NCBI RefSeq assembly: GCF_001427025.1
Contig: NZ_LMGA01000001.1
Coordinates: 2,266,221 to 2,330,220, forward strand
Length of the DNA stretch: 64,000 bases
Source of the DNA: Mesorhizobium sp. Root554
GTDB lineage: Bacteria > Pseudomonadota > Alphaproteobacteria > Rhizobiales > Rhizobiaceae
Direction of reading: 5' to 3'
Part shown: positions 1-8,173 of the stretch, piece by piece
How the letters are laid out: each line of letters opens with the position of its first letter
Numbering within the stretch: the first letter of the stretch is position 1
Notes under the pieces: generated by a model
What the model was told of the DNA's origin: nothing
Databases searched by the model: none
The model's input: only the letters and a program-made list of their open reading frames with translations
Program-made: the position numbers and the translations under genes

Positions 1-2
1 AT

Positions 3-113
3 GTGGTCGGATTCACCCATGGCGAAATCGCAGCCGACCTCAAGGCGCCGGTGGGGACGGTGAAGGCCTGGATCAGGCGTGGCATGATCGCCCTGCAGGA
101 GTGCCTGTCATGA
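3..113 (+). CDS. ECF sigma factor, C-terminal end (partial)
   Basis: Only the last 36 codons of this gene lie in the window; the reading frame begins at base 3 and stops with TGA at 111-113. The residues form the helix-turn-helix of sigma-70 region 4 (GEIAADLKAPVGTVKAWIRR), which contacts the -35 element. The stop overlaps the start of the anti-sigma gene (ATGA at 110-113), so the two are translationally coupled, as in SigK/RskA pairs. The sigma subgroup cannot be told from this fragment. Confidence 0.85.
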   Translation: MVGFTHGEIAADLKAPVGTVKAWIRRGMIALQECLS

Positions 114-868
114 CCGACAACGAGCAGAGAATGGCGCGCGCCGGCGACTATGTGCTGGGTCTGATGAGCGAGGAGGAACGCGACCGGGCCGAACACGACA
201 TGGAACGCGACGCCGCCTTTCGCGATGCGGTGCTGACGGCGGCGCAGCACTTCCACAAGCTCGACCTGACCACAGCTCCCGAGCCCGTTCCGGACCAACT
301 CTGGCAAAAGGTATCCGAACGCATTGCCAGTCTGCCGCAGATGCAGGCTGCCGAAACCGCCCCCGCCTCGCCCTCGAAACCGCGCGTGGCGGCGAACGCC
401 AGACCGAAGCGCTTTGGGCTCCATTCGCTCGGCGGACGTGGCGGTTTCGCCATCGCCGCCTCGCTGGCCGCCGCCTGCGCGATCGGCTATTTCGGCGCGC
501 TCGCCACCGTGACGAACCCCCAGCCAGTGGTCGTGGTGGTGCTCGATACGCCAGCCAACACGCCCGGCGCCATTTTCGAAGCTTTCGCCGACGACAGCGT
601 CCGCATCGTCCCGCTCGAGGAATTCACCGTGCCGGCCGGCCAGACCATGCAGGTCTGGACGCTTTACGACAAGGCTGTCGGGCCGGTCTCGCTCGGCACC
701 ATCGGCGCCAAGGCGACAGAAGTGCGCCTGCAAGGCCCGCATCTGCCCCTGCCGAAACCCGAACAGCTCTACGAGATCACGCTGGAGCCATCGCCCGGAT
801 CACCGACCGGCAAGCCGACCGGGCCGATTCTGGTCAAGGGTTTCGCCAGGCAGCCGGCGCGCAGCTGA
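110..868 (+). CDS. RskA-family anti-sigma factor
   Basis: Membrane-anchored anti-sigma factor predicted to hold the upstream ECF sigma factor inactive at the inner membrane. The N-terminal ~70 residues are the cytoplasmic sigma-binding part (GDYVLGLMSEEERDRAE motif), a single transmembrane helix lies near residues 120-142, and the C-terminal periplasmic part matches the RskA domain (QVWTLYDKAVGPVSLG region). I take ATG at 110, which overlaps the sigma stop codon, rather than the GTG at 101. The inducing stress is unknown. The family call is firm; the partner is inferred from coupling. Confidence 0.85.
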   Translation: MTDNEQRMARAGDYVLGLMSEEERDRAEHDMERDAAFRDAVLTAAQHFHKLDLTTAPEPVPDQLWQKVSERIASLPQMQAAETAPASPSKPRVAANARPKRFGLHSLGGRGGFAIAASLAAACAIGYFGALATVTNPQPVVVVVLDTPANTPGAIFEAFADDSVRIVPLEEFTVPAGQTMQVWTLYDKAVGPVSLGTIGAKATEVRLQGPHLPLPKPEQLYEITLEPSPGSPTGKPTGPILVKGFARQPARS

Positions 869-879
869 TCAAAGCAAAA

Positions 880-902
880 CCGCCGGGACAATGCCCCGGC
901 GG
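880..902 (-). terminator. Rho-independent terminator of the BMP gene
   Basis: An 8-bp GC stem (880-887 with 895-902) around a 7-nt loop. On the minus strand it is followed by TTTTGCTTT, so it terminates the BMP-family gene; it may also stop read-through from the anti-sigma gene on the plus strand, though there the tail is not T-rich. Confidence 0.7.
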
Positions 903-935
903 CTCGAACCTTATTTAAAATCAGTCGTAGGCAGT

Positions 936-1925
936 TCAGTACGGGCAGGCACTGTCGGCCGTATAATCATGCACCTCGACTGTGCCGGCGATGATGTCGG
1001 CCTTGGCCTTTTCGGCGGCTGCCTTCATGTCGGCGGTCACGAGATCCTTGTTGTTGTCGTCCATGGCGTAATCCACACCGCCTTCCTTGAGGCCGAGATC
1101 CTGGAGGCCGCCGCTGAACTTGTCGTCCTTGGCGTCCATGAAGGTGGTGTAGACGGCAACGTCGACGCGCTTCAGCATCGAGGTCAGCACCTTGCCGGGC
1201 TGCAGGCCGTTCTGGTTGGAATCGACGCCGATGCCGAGCTTGCCGCCATCCGCCGCAGCCTGCAGCACGCCAACCCCGGTGCCACCGGCCGCCGCATAGA
1301 TGACGTCCGCGCCCTGGTCCATCTGCGTCTTGGCGATTTCACCGCCCTTGGCCGGGTCGTTCCAGGCCGCCGGCGTATCGCCGGTCATGTTCTGGATAAC
1401 CTCCGTCGCCCCGGCGGACTTGGCGCCGCCGACATAGCCGCAGCCGAACTTGCGGATCAGCGGAATGTCCATGCCGCCGACGAAGCCGACCTTCTTCGAC
1501 TTGGAGGCCATCGCGGCCAGCACGCCCACGATGTAGGAGCCTTCCTGTTCCTTGAATTTAAGCGACCGCACATTCGGCAGGTCGACCTGATCGTCGATAA
1601 TGGCGAACTTCAGCTCGGGATATTCGGCGGCCACCTTCTTCAGCGAATCCACCCACGAGAAGCCGGCCATCACGATCGGGTTGCGGCCGTCCTCGGCGAA
1701 GCGGCGCAAGGCCTGCTCGCGCTGCGAGGCGTTGGAAACCTCGAACTCGACATAGGAGATGCCGGTTTCGGTCTTGAATTTCTCGGCGCCGTTATAGGCC
1801 GCTTCGTTGAACGATTTGTCGAACTTGCCGCCCAGATCGTAGAGCAGCGCCGGCTGGATATCGGCGGCGAAGGCCGGCATGACCATTGCGGTTGCGGCCA
1901 GGAGGCCGAGAACGAGACGTTTCAT
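936..1925 (-). CDS. BMP family (PnrA/Med-like) ABC transporter substrate-binding protein
   Basis: Periplasmic solute-binding protein of the basic membrane protein/PnrA family, whose characterised members bind nucleosides. A Sec signal peptide covers about 20 residues (MKRLVLGLLAATAMVMPAFA, Ala-Asp cleavage, no lipobox). The mature protein has the family pattern: LLYDLGGKFDKSFNE near the start, FAIIDDQVD, the repeated glycine segment YIVGVLAAMASKS, and GADVIYAAAGGTGVG. Start 1925 was chosen because it begins the signal peptide; the upstream extension lacks coding character. No permease or ATPase gene adjoins it, so it must work with a transporter encoded elsewhere or be a stand-alone sensor. 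Substrate not determined. Confidence 0.88.
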   Translation of the reverse strand: MKRLVLGLLAATAMVMPAFAADIQPALLYDLGGKFDKSFNEAAYNGAEKFKTETGISYVEFEVSNASQREQALRRFAEDGRNPIVMAGFSWVDSLKKVAAEYPELKFAIIDDQVDLPNVRSLKFKEQEGSYIVGVLAAMASKSKKVGFVGGMDIPLIRKFGCGYVGGAKSAGATEVIQNMTGDTPAAWNDPAKGGEIAKTQMDQGADVIYAAAGGTGVGVLQAAADGGKLGIGVDSNQNGLQPGKVLTSMLKRVDVAVYTTFMDAKDDKFSGGLQDLGLKEGGVDYAMDDNNKDLVTADMKAAAEKAKADIIAGTVEVHDYTADSACPY

Positions 1926-2083
1926 GTGATCCACACCCTGTCGGTTGTTTCCGTTTTCGCGCCCCGCGCTGCCGGTTTGAAGCCAGGCGCACAGGGTTCC
2001 GGCAGGAAAGATAGGCCTCCCGCTTGACGGCCAATCTTGCATGGCCGGAAACAAAATTCACGCGGAATTTTGACCTTTTGGAA

Positions 2084-2114
2084 AACCATGGCGCGGTATG
2101 GCAGCGCCATGGTT
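2084..2114 (-). terminator. Inverted repeat, possible msrA terminator
   Basis: Perfect 11-bp inverted repeat (2084-2094 and 2104-2114) with a 9-nt loop, lying just past the msrA stop. On the minus strand the stem runs into TTTTCC, a weak U tract, so a terminator for msrA is likely but not certain. Confidence 0.5.
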
Positions 2115-2140
2115 ATGGGTTGCGGTGCGCGCGTCGCGGG

Positions 2141-2818
2141 TCAGGCGTTCGCGGCAGCCGAAGCCGCGGAAGGTATGGCGCAGGCGACGCCGGTGCCCCT
2201 CAGATTGCAGTACCCGTAGGGATTCTTGGCCAGATACTGCTGGTGGTCCTCCTCGGCGAAATAGAACTCCGGAGCGGGCGCGATCTCGGTGGTGATCTTG
2301 CCGCGGCCGGCGCCTTTCAGCGACGCGTCGTAGGCATCGCGCGAAGCGATCGCCGCCTGCTGCTGCCCCTCACCAAAGGTGTAGATCGCCGAACGATAGG
2401 TGGTGCCGACATCGTTGCCCTGGCGCATGCCCTGCGTCGGATCATGGCTTTCCCAGAACAGCTTCAAAAGGTCGGCATAGGAGACGATCTTCGGATCGAA
2501 CACGACGAGCACGACCTCGGCATGGCCGGTCAGGCCGGTGCAGGTTTCCTGATAGGTCGGGTTTGGCGTGATGCCGCCGGCATAGCCGACCGCCGTCACC
2601 CAGACGCCTTCGGTCTGCCAGAACAGCCGCTCCGCGCCCCAGAAGCAGCCGAGCCCGAACATGGCCGTCTCCAGCCCATCGGGATAAGGGCCCTTGAGCG
2701 GCCGCTTCGAGACATGGTGTTTGGCAGCAGTCGGGATCGGTTTGTCCCGTCCGGGCAACGCTTGCTCAGGCTTCGGCATCGTCACTTTCTTGTTCAAGAG
2801 GTCGCCGAGAAAAAACAT
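2141..2818 (-). CDS. msrA: Peptide-methionine (S)-S-oxide reductase MsrA
   Basis: Reduces methionine-S-sulfoxide in proteins and free methionine, repairing oxidative damage in the cytoplasm. The catalytic cysteine is C58 in [13 protein letters not shown], followed by the family motifs GYAGG, TGHAEVV and [15 protein letters not shown] near the C terminus may supply a resolving cysteine. The protein (225 aa) has the ~45-residue N-terminal extension ([11 protein letters not shown]) typical of rhizobial MsrA. ATG at 2818 has GGAG eight bases upstream; the TTG two codons earlier is less likely. It follows a small membrane-protein gene by 35 bases on the same strand, probably one transcript. Confidence 0.95.
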   Translation of the reverse strand: MFFLGDLLNKKVTMPKPEQALPGRDKPIPTAAKHHVSKRPLKGPYPDGLETAMFGLGCFWGAERLFWQTEGVWVTAVGYAGGITPNPTYQETCTGLTGHAEVVLVVFDPKIVSYADLLKLFWESHDPTQGMRQGNDVGTTYRSAIYTFGEGQQQAAIASRDAYDASLKGAGRGKITTEIAPAPEFYFAEEDHQQYLAKNPYGYCNLRGTGVACAIPSAASAAANA

Positions 2819-2853
2819 GCGCAAATCTCCTTCCCGTTTTCAGGAATCCACGG

Positions 2854-3177
2854 TCAGCCGATGGCATATCTGCCGGCAAGCGGCTGCCGCCTGTAGCCGA
2901 CACAATAGAGCAGAAACGCCAGCAGCGCGAAAAGGATGAAGCCGGGTTGATCGATAACCCAGCTCAGACCCATGTCCCAGGCGAGCGGATGCAGCTTGCC
3001 GCGGACAAAGGTCTCGAACGAGACCAGGGTGTCCGGCGATACCGAATTCCAGCTGGTTCTCAGCGGTGTCATCACAATCTGCGAGGCCACGACCGACCGC
3101 GTCGTATCGAGCACCGCCATGATGACGGAAACGGCCAGCGACAGCATCGCCGCGAAACGGAACAGGAAACGGATCAT
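2854..3177 (-). CDS. Small membrane protein of unknown function, upstream of msrA
   Basis: A 107-residue protein with two predicted hydrophobic helices, one at the N terminus (about residues 1-22, FLFRFAAMLSLAVSVIMAVLD) and one near the C terminus (about 78-93), with a polar central segment including TPLRTSWNSVSPDTLVSFE. I recognise the layout from conserved hypothetical proteins of rhizobia but know no function. It lies 35 bases upstream of msrA on the same strand, so an envelope or oxidative-stress role is possible, which is inference only. Confidence 0.65.
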   Translation of the reverse strand: MIRFLFRFAAMLSLAVSVIMAVLDTTRSVVASQIVMTPLRTSWNSVSPDTLVSFETFVRGKLHPLAWDMGLSWVIDQPGFILFALLAFLLYCVGYRRQPLAGRYAIG

Positions 3178-3637
3178 CCGGCCTTCCGGTCTTCGCCAGC
3201 CATCGCCCTGAAAGGCTTGGCGGCCGGCATCTCTTCATCCGACAACAAATATGGCGTGAACAGCGCTAGCGCAATGCGGACACACGGATTTGAGCCGGGT
3301 TTGATCGTGAACCATCAGATGCGACGCCGTGACATCGACCGTTTTCGACGCCATGTCGAATGCGCCAGCCTCGCGCCAAAGCTGTCGGACCGGCGTTGCA
3401 AGCCTGCACGGATGCCCGAGCGCAGGAAAGAACTCGCGGTGGCGCCATTATGTCTTGGCATTCCGCGCCGGATCGACTAGATCAGCCCCGCGCCCGCCAC
3501 TTCGGTGGCCAAGGCGCAGGAAAGGTCCGCCCCATAGGTCAAGGGCGGCCCCATGTCCCGGCTTCCGGGACTGATTTCCACCGGAATGCGCATTCCCGAC
3601 CCGCGCGGCGAAACCGGCCGTGTCGAGCGCAAAGGAC
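3178..3637. other. Non-coding stretch before tRNA-Ser
   Basis: 460 bases without a convincing gene. Short open frames exist on both strands but none has a ribosome site with coding character. It should hold the promoter of the minus-strand membrane-protein/msrA unit (near 3178) and of the plus-strand tRNA-Ser (just before 3638). A short palindrome GCGCTAGCGC lies at about 3262. Nothing else was recognised. Confidence 0.5.
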
Positions 3638-3727
3638 GGAGAGGTGGCCGAGTGGTTGAAGGCGCACGCCTGGAAAGTGTGTTTACGGGAGACCGTAACG
3701 CGGGTTCGAATCCCGCTCTCTCCGCCA
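3638..3727 (+). tRNA. tRNA-Ser (anticodon GGA)
   Basis: A 90-nt type II tRNA. The acceptor GGAGAGG (3638-3644) pairs with TCTCTCC (3717-3723), followed by discriminator G and an encoded CCA (3725-3727). The anticodon stem CACGC/GTGTG (3665-3669, 3677-3681) encloses CTGGAAA with anticodon GGA at 3672-3674. A long variable arm (TTTACGGGAGACCGTAA) and the T arm GCGGG-TTCGAAT-CCCGC complete the serine tRNA. It reads UCC and UCU codons. Confidence 0.97.
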
Positions 3728-3737
3728 TCTGTGCTTG

Positions 3738-3968
3738 CTACCGAAGTTTTTTTGCGCCGAACCGTATTTCGAAGACCGGCCCTTTGGCGTCATCGACCTC
3801 CATGCACCAGTCGGTGCCGATGGACAATTGACCATCCAATTCGGAAATCATTTCTCCGCAGGCCCGTGTTGCTTCGTCCCACGCATGCTTTTCGTCCGTG
3901 AGAACGGTGCCTATCGTGTCTCTGATCTCCGGAGAGCCATGGCTGACGTGGAAAAAGTAACGCGGCAT
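3738..3968 (-). CDS. DUF6894 family small protein
   Basis: A 76-residue protein starting MPRYFFHV, the hallmark of the DUF6894 family, abundant in rhizobia and without known function. It continues with RDTIGTVLTDEKHAWDEAT and ends shortly after FEIRFGAKK, the complete family length. It sits between tRNA-Ser and a PAS-HWE kinase on the same strand as the kinase, 94 bases downstream of it, so co-transcription is possible. No catalytic motif is visible. Confidence 0.8.
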   Translation of the reverse strand: MPRYFFHVSHGSPEIRDTIGTVLTDEKHAWDEATRACGEMISELDGQLSIGTDWCMEVDDAKGPVFEIRFGAKKLR

Positions 3969-4062
3969 ACTATCGTCCGTATCTGGCGGAATGCGTCACT
4001 TAAATCAGGTACGAGGCAATTTGGTTCCTGATCGGAACCCATCGTCCGGCAGCCCTCCGGGT

Positions 4063-5097
4063 TCAGGAACCGTCGGAATCAAAATCCGGAGAAACCAGCG
4101 CCGATGATGCGGGTGCCGTCAGCACCCATCGCACGAAACCGGCCTGGCGCTCATATATCGCCGTTCCATCCACCGATTGCGGCGCCACACGCTGGAGAAC
4201 GACCGTACCGAAACCACGGGAATTGCCTTTACCGGGCTTGGGAACCGAGGTTTCCTCCCAAGCTAGACTGAATTCGCGCTCTCCCGATGCTCCAACGCCA
4301 ACCTGCCAGCTTACCGTTATGCGCCCTGCATTGCCGGACAATGCGCCATATTTTGTGGAATTCGTCGCCAATTCGTGGAACGCCATGCCAAGATATTGCA
4401 CCGAATTCGGCAAAAGCGTCAGCATGGGACCGGAAAGCGTAACCTGCTCCTCATGGCCAAATGGCTTGAGGTGTTCTTCGACCAGATCAAAGACGCTGGC
4501 TCCCACCCATTCGGAAGACACCAGAAGATCGTGCGATTTGGAAAGCGCAATGATGCGCTCCCGTATCAGAAACTCGAACTCCTCGGGATCGTCGGTGCGC
4601 CTCCGCGTTTCCCGGATCATGGAAAGAAGGACCGCGAACTGGTTCTTGACCCGGTGGTTTACCTCGCGGAGCAAAAGACGGATCTTCCTTTCGCTTTCTT
4701 TTAAAGCCGAAATGTCGCGGGCGATCTTGGAAGCGCCGATGATTTCGCCACGCGAATTCTTGATCGGTGAAACCGTCAGCGAAACCGGGATCAGGACGCC
4801 ATCCTTCCGCAGCCGCATGGTTTCGAACGTCTCGACCCGCTCGCCGCGCCGGATGCGGCTTATGATATCGGCCTCTTCGTCATACCGGTTTTCCGGGATC
4901 AGCATCAGCACCGGCTGGCCGATCGCCTCGCTCGGCAAATAGCCGAAAAGCCGCTCCGCCGCAGCATTCCAGCTCTCGATGATGCCGTTGATGTCCTTGC
5001 TTATGATCGCGTCGAAGGAAGAGTCGACGATGGCCGCGAGCCGGGCCGCCGTCTCTTCCGAAAGTTGATTGTGATGAATGCCCACTATTTTGCCCAT
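4063..5097 (-). CDS. PAS domain HWE-family sensor histidine kinase
   Basis: Cytoplasmic sensor kinase (344 aa). A PAS domain spans about residues 18-130 (DSSFDAIISKDINGIIESWN, then the PAC segment SPIKNSRGEIIGASKIARDIS). The phosphoacceptor helix carries H148 in REVNHRVKNQ, typical of the HWE/HisKA_2 class. The ATPase domain has AFHELATNSTKYGALS and the W-x-E motif (LAWEETSVP) that names the HWE family, then GFGTVVLQR. No transmembrane segment is present, so the PAS domain senses an internal cue such as light, redox or a ligand; no conserved flavin-binding NCRFLQ motif is seen, arguing against a LOV domain. No cognate response regulator adjoins; in rhizobia HWE kinases often feed PhyR-type or single-domain regulators elsewhere. 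Confidence 0.9.
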   Translation of the reverse strand: MGKIVGIHHNQLSEETAARLAAIVDSSFDAIISKDINGIIESWNAAAERLFGYLPSEAIGQPVLMLIPENRYDEEADIISRIRRGERVETFETMRLRKDGVLIPVSLTVSPIKNSRGEIIGASKIARDISALKESERKIRLLLREVNHRVKNQFAVLLSMIRETRRRTDDPEEFEFLIRERIIALSKSHDLLVSSEWVGASVFDLVEEHLKPFGHEEQVTLSGPMLTLLPNSVQYLGMAFHELATNSTKYGALSGNAGRITVSWQVGVGASGEREFSLAWEETSVPKPGKGNSRGFGTVVLQRVAPQSVDGTAIYERQAGFVRWVLTAPASSALVSPDFDSDGS

Positions 5098-5327
5098 ACG
5101 CCATATCTAGCATGGCGATTACGGGCAGCCAGCGGAATTTCCTGCTTTTCAAAGCCGGGCGCAGCCGGCGCCCGCGTGAGGAAACCCGCGCGCGGGTCGG
5201 TGCATCGCGATCCAGCGTAAGGCGCACGCCTTTCGGGCATATTGCGAGTTGCGTCCGCAAACAATTATCGACTTCCGCCCGCCTTCGTGATGAAATTCGC
5301 TTCCTGGTCACTGGATAGGAGGTTTCG

Positions 5328-5645
5328 ATGGATCGAAGACTATTTCTGACGGGAATGCTCGGCTTTGCCGCGACAGCCGCCGTTGCCAGCGTGGTCCGAC
5401 CGACAAATGCTCTCGCCGGCGTACCGGGCGGCAACGGAATCCTGGACGAACTTGAAACGTCCACGCCGGACTTTCTCGACACCGAACTGGAGGCGAGCCC
5501 TGAGCTCATCAATCATAGGCCCGGTCACCATCGGCCGAGGCGTCGCCGGCGGCGGGTCTGGAGACGGGTCTGCCGCAGATACTGGCGTCATGGCCGCCGC
5601 ATCACCCGCTGTTATCGCACCAGGGTTTGGGTGTGGCTGTTCTGA
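5328..5645 (+). CDS. Arginine-rich protein with twin-arginine signal (protamine-like)
   Basis: A 105-residue protein. It begins MDRRLFLTG followed by a hydrophobic stretch ending near residue 30 (NALA), which looks like a Tat signal peptide. The middle is acidic (DELETSTPDFLDTELEASPE) and the last ~40 residues are extremely basic and aromatic (clusters of Arg with Trp, His, Tyr, Cys). A strong AGGAGG precedes the ATG. Similar short rhizobial proteins have been labelled protamine-like, but no function is established. The acidic segment could neutralise the basic tail before export; that is inference. A terminator follows directly. Confidence 0.7.
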   Translation: MDRRLFLTGMLGFAATAAVASVVRPTNALAGVPGGNGILDELETSTPDFLDTELEASPELINHRPGHHRPRRRRRRVWRRVCRRYWRHGRRITRCYRTRVWVWLF

Positions 5646-5656
5646 TCTGAAGTTTG

Positions 5657-5680
5657 AACCCCGGCTCAGGCCGGGGTTTT
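5657..5680 (+). terminator. Rho-independent terminator
   Basis: Perfect 8-bp stem (5657-5664 with 5671-5678), 6-nt loop CTCAGG, ending in TTTT. It lies 12 bases after the arginine-rich protein gene and should end its transcript. Confidence 0.85.
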
Positions 5681-5923
5681 CGCTTGTGCCGGCCGGAAAA
5701 ACGCACGCGATGCGGACCCTCCCTGCGCGCGGGCGGCAAGGATTTTGCGGCGATCGCCTTGTCATTGTGGCCCTGTTACATTATATTTGCAAAATCGATC
5801 TTGCTTGTTGAGCTTGTTTTGTCGCTGCGGCGTTCATCCGATCTTTCCCATCAATTTCGAAGAGTGTGACGTTTGGCTTTCCGCCAGGCGCCGAAAATCT
5901 ATGCAATTGAAAGGATTTTTTTG

Positions 5924-6133
5924 ATGGATACTGGAACCGTAAAGTTCTTTAACTCGACCAAGGGCTTCGGCTTCATTCAGCAGGACAACGGCTCGCCGGA
6001 CGTCTTCGTGCATGTTTCCGCCGTCGAACGCGCCGGTCTTCGCGGGCTCGTCGAGGGCCAGAAGATCGGCTTCGAAATCGTCGCCGACCGCAAGACCGGG
6101 CGCAGCTCGGCCGAGAATTTGCAGGAAGTCTAG
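5924..6133 (+). CDS. cspA: Cold shock protein (CspA family)
   Basis: A 69-residue single OB-fold RNA/DNA-binding chaperone. Both nucleic-acid binding motifs are present: RNP1 KGFGFIQ and RNP2 VFVHVSAV, after the canonical start MDTGTVKFFN. AAAGGA sits upstream of the ATG at 5924; an earlier in-frame start at 5873 would add residues foreign to the family. The long AT-rich leader (from about 5780) is typical of cold-shock mRNAs, whose leaders often regulate translation with temperature; no specific cold-box was identified. Confidence 0.95.
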   Translation: MDTGTVKFFNSTKGFGFIQQDNGSPDVFVHVSAVERAGLRGLVEGQKIGFEIVADRKTGRSSAENLQEV

Positions 6134-6197
6134 CAAACCGCTTGCCTCCAGCCTTTGACCACGGATGTACTGGCACTGGCAGTAGAGGCTTCGAGAA

Positions 6198-6221
6198 GGT
6201 CGGGTTTTACCCGGCCTTTTT
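6198..6221 (+). terminator. Rho-independent terminator after cspA
   Basis: Stem GGTCGGGT/ACCCGGCC (6198-6205 with 6209-6216, one G-U pair), 3-nt loop, then TTTTT at 6217-6221. It ends the cspA transcript just before the next small gene, whose ribosome site starts a few bases later, so some read-through may feed that gene. Confidence 0.85.
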
Positions 6222-6239
6222 CTTATCAGGAGAAAGCCC

Positions 6240-6500
6240 ATGAAGGACGCTCTTGCAGAGGGCATTTTCAAGCCCAAACCGACAACCGCTGAAGCCAAGG
6301 GTGACGCCACCACACGCGCGGCGCGTACCATCATCGGCAGCGAAGTCGCCCTTCGCGACGCCAAGACCGAGAGGCTGCGCAAGGCGCGGCTCGCGCAGGA
6401 GGCTCTGGAGCCGGCTCCCGAGCCGAAGGCCAAGCCAAAAGTGAAAGCCAAGGCCAAGGCCAAGCCGAAAGCGGCTGCCGCGAAGCTGGCCTCCACCTGA
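6240..6500 (+). CDS. Small lysine/alanine-rich protein downstream of cspA
   Basis: An 86-residue protein with AGGAG ahead of its ATG. It has a short conserved-looking N terminus (MKDALAEGIFKPKPTTAEAK), a charged helical middle (TRAARTIIGSEVALRDAKTERLRKARLAQEAL), and a low-complexity tail of repeated Lys-Ala-Lys-Pro units after about residue 60. Proteins of this layout occur after cold-shock genes in rhizobia; the basic tail suggests nucleic-acid or ribosome binding, which is inference. No function is known. Confidence 0.7.
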   Translation: MKDALAEGIFKPKPTTAEAKGDATTRAARTIIGSEVALRDAKTERLRKARLAQEALEPAPEPKAKPKVKAKAKAKPKAAAAKLAST

Positions 6501-6611
6501 GATCGCTTTGCGCTGAAAGGAGCGGACGCCGCTCTTGTCTGACGCCGGCTTATAGAATTAGGATGCTGCCGTAGAACGGTCCGTGGCAACAGTAACGGCA
6601 GCGTTGCGCGC

Positions 6612-7982
6612 ATGTACAAAATCGACTCGACGTTTCAGCCGATGCTCGATGCCTGTGACCGCGCCGCCTACTACTTCGGAAATACCGACTACGTTCAACT
6701 GGGCCTCGATGGGTACATCGAGGCTTTGCGCTATGTAAGCCTCGTCCGCACCGAACCCCACGCCCGGCCGGATCGTCACTTCTTTCCAGCCGACGCCGCT
6801 GCATCCGGATCGGGCTTTGCGCTGATCACAAACGCGCTGATGGCCGCTGACGAAACCAGGCGTTTCTTCGCCGATGAGCCGGCCGGTGGCCTTGGTTTTT
6901 GCCTGGAGCATGACGAGCAGACCGGATATCTGGCAAGCCAGCTCGGCCTGGCGTTCGCCAATGTCCCCTATGATGTTTATCGCCGGACTGACAGCAAGAT
7001 AACCGGCATGGCTCTGGCGCAGTCCTGCGGCGTCCCCAACGTCCCCGGCGTCGTCCTTGCGCCGCGAAGCTATGACGAGGCGCGCGAGGCCGGCGCCATG
7101 CTTGGCGAGGACCTTGTCGTCCAATTGCCTTTCGGCTGTTCCGGCGAAGGCACGTTCTTCATTTCCTCGCAGCGGGACTGGGACCGCTGCTTTAAACCTG
7201 GAGAGCCGGTTGGAGACGTGCGGGTGCTGCGGCGCCTGCGATGCCGGTCGCTGACGGTGGAGGCGTGCGCAACCGCCGCCGGAACCATCGTCGGGCCGGC
7301 GCTCGTCGATACGATAGGCCTTGCCGCGCTGACGACGCGCAAGGGCGGATGGTGCGGCAACGAGGTTCCTGACGCCGATATCGACGACGACGTCTGCGGT
7401 CGGGCGCGCCGCTACGCCAACGCCATCGGCGGCGCCATCTATCGCACCGGCTTTCGCGGCTATTTCGGTATCGACCTGCTCCTGGACCTCGACACCGGGG
7501 CGCTTTTCTTCGGCGAGATCAACCCACGGGTTACGGCCGCCGCCACCATTTCAAACCCGATAATGCTGTCGATGGGCGTGCCGCCGATGACGGTGTTTCA
7601 TCTGCTGGAAATGCAGGGGAAATCGGGAGCCATTCCCGTCGAGGCAATCAACGAAGCGACATCGCCGCGGCCGCCAAGAAATTTCTCGCACCTCATCGTG
7701 CGCAACAAGGAGCAGGCCAAAATCGCAACCAGGCTGCCGCAGCGGGGCTTGTGGGATATGGCGTCGGGAGAATTCCTCGGCAACCGGATCGAGTGCCCGT
7801 TCCGCATCGCGCCGGGCACCGCCTATTTCATCCCCGAGGCTCCACCCGGCTCGTCCGTGGAGCACGAGGATGAAATCGGCAGCCTTTTCTTTGCCGAACC
7901 GATTGCCCTGGATGGAAAGGGCGAGCTTTCCGGCCATCATCTCAACATGGTGCAGACGATCCTGCGCGAACTCGCGCTCTAG
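6612..7982 (+). CDS. ATP-grasp superfamily ligase, uncharacterised
   Basis: A 456-residue protein with the ATP-grasp fold: residues about 125-150 (DSKITGMALAQSCGVPNVPG) form the lid entry, LVVQLPFGCSGEGTFF (about 169-183) is the ATP-binding glycine-rich strand, GID at 286-288 and GEINPRV at 301-307 supply the Mg-ATP ligands E302 and N304. Such enzymes join a carboxylate, activated as acylphosphate, to an amine or thiol. It resembles proteins loosely annotated as biotin carboxylases, but no biotin carboxyl carrier or carboxyltransferase lies nearby, so peptide-ligase chemistry is at least as likely. A nucleotidyltransferase gene follows after 191 bases on the same strand. No strong ribosome site precedes the start. 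Substrate unknown. Confidence 0.75.
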   Translation: MYKIDSTFQPMLDACDRAAYYFGNTDYVQLGLDGYIEALRYVSLVRTEPHARPDRHFFPADAAASGSGFALITNALMAADETRRFFADEPAGGLGFCLEHDEQTGYLASQLGLAFANVPYDVYRRTDSKITGMALAQSCGVPNVPGVVLAPRSYDEAREAGAMLGEDLVVQLPFGCSGEGTFFISSQRDWDRCFKPGEPVGDVRVLRRLRCRSLTVEACATAAGTIVGPALVDTIGLAALTTRKGGWCGNEVPDADIDDDVCGRARRYANAIGGAIYRTGFRGYFGIDLLLDLDTGALFFGEINPRVTAAATISNPIMLSMGVPPMTVFHLLEMQGKSGAIPVEAINEATSPRPPRNFSHLIVRNKEQAKIATRLPQRGLWDMASGEFLGNRIECPFRIAPGTAYFIPEAPPGSSVEHEDEIGSLFFAEPIALDGKGELSGHHLNMVQTILRELAL

Positions 7983-8173
7983 TGCAGTCCGGTCACGGCG
8001 AGAGACGGTCGAAAACCGCGGCCGGCGCTGATCGGGCAAGAACCCAGCCGACGGCAGTCCCTGGCTACTAGCCCGGCATTGATTTAGCCGCGCAAAGAAA
8101 TAATCTCAAAATGCGGTATCGTCCTTTTTTTGCCGCTGAATTCTAAGTCCTGAGATGAGGGAAGGATTTTGGA

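Noticed and set aside
891..2027. Plus-strand frame of 378 codons opposite the BMP gene
   Set aside because: Composition of a shadow frame; the minus-strand gene has a signal peptide and family motifs.
3477..3728. Minus-strand frame starting MAERAGFEPALRS over tRNA-Ser
   Set aside because: This start sequence is the well-known artefact of reading a serine tRNA gene backwards.
5098..5327. EcfG-type (GGAAC...GTT) promoter near the HWE kinase
   Set aside because: Only partial matches with wrong spacing or missing GTT were found.
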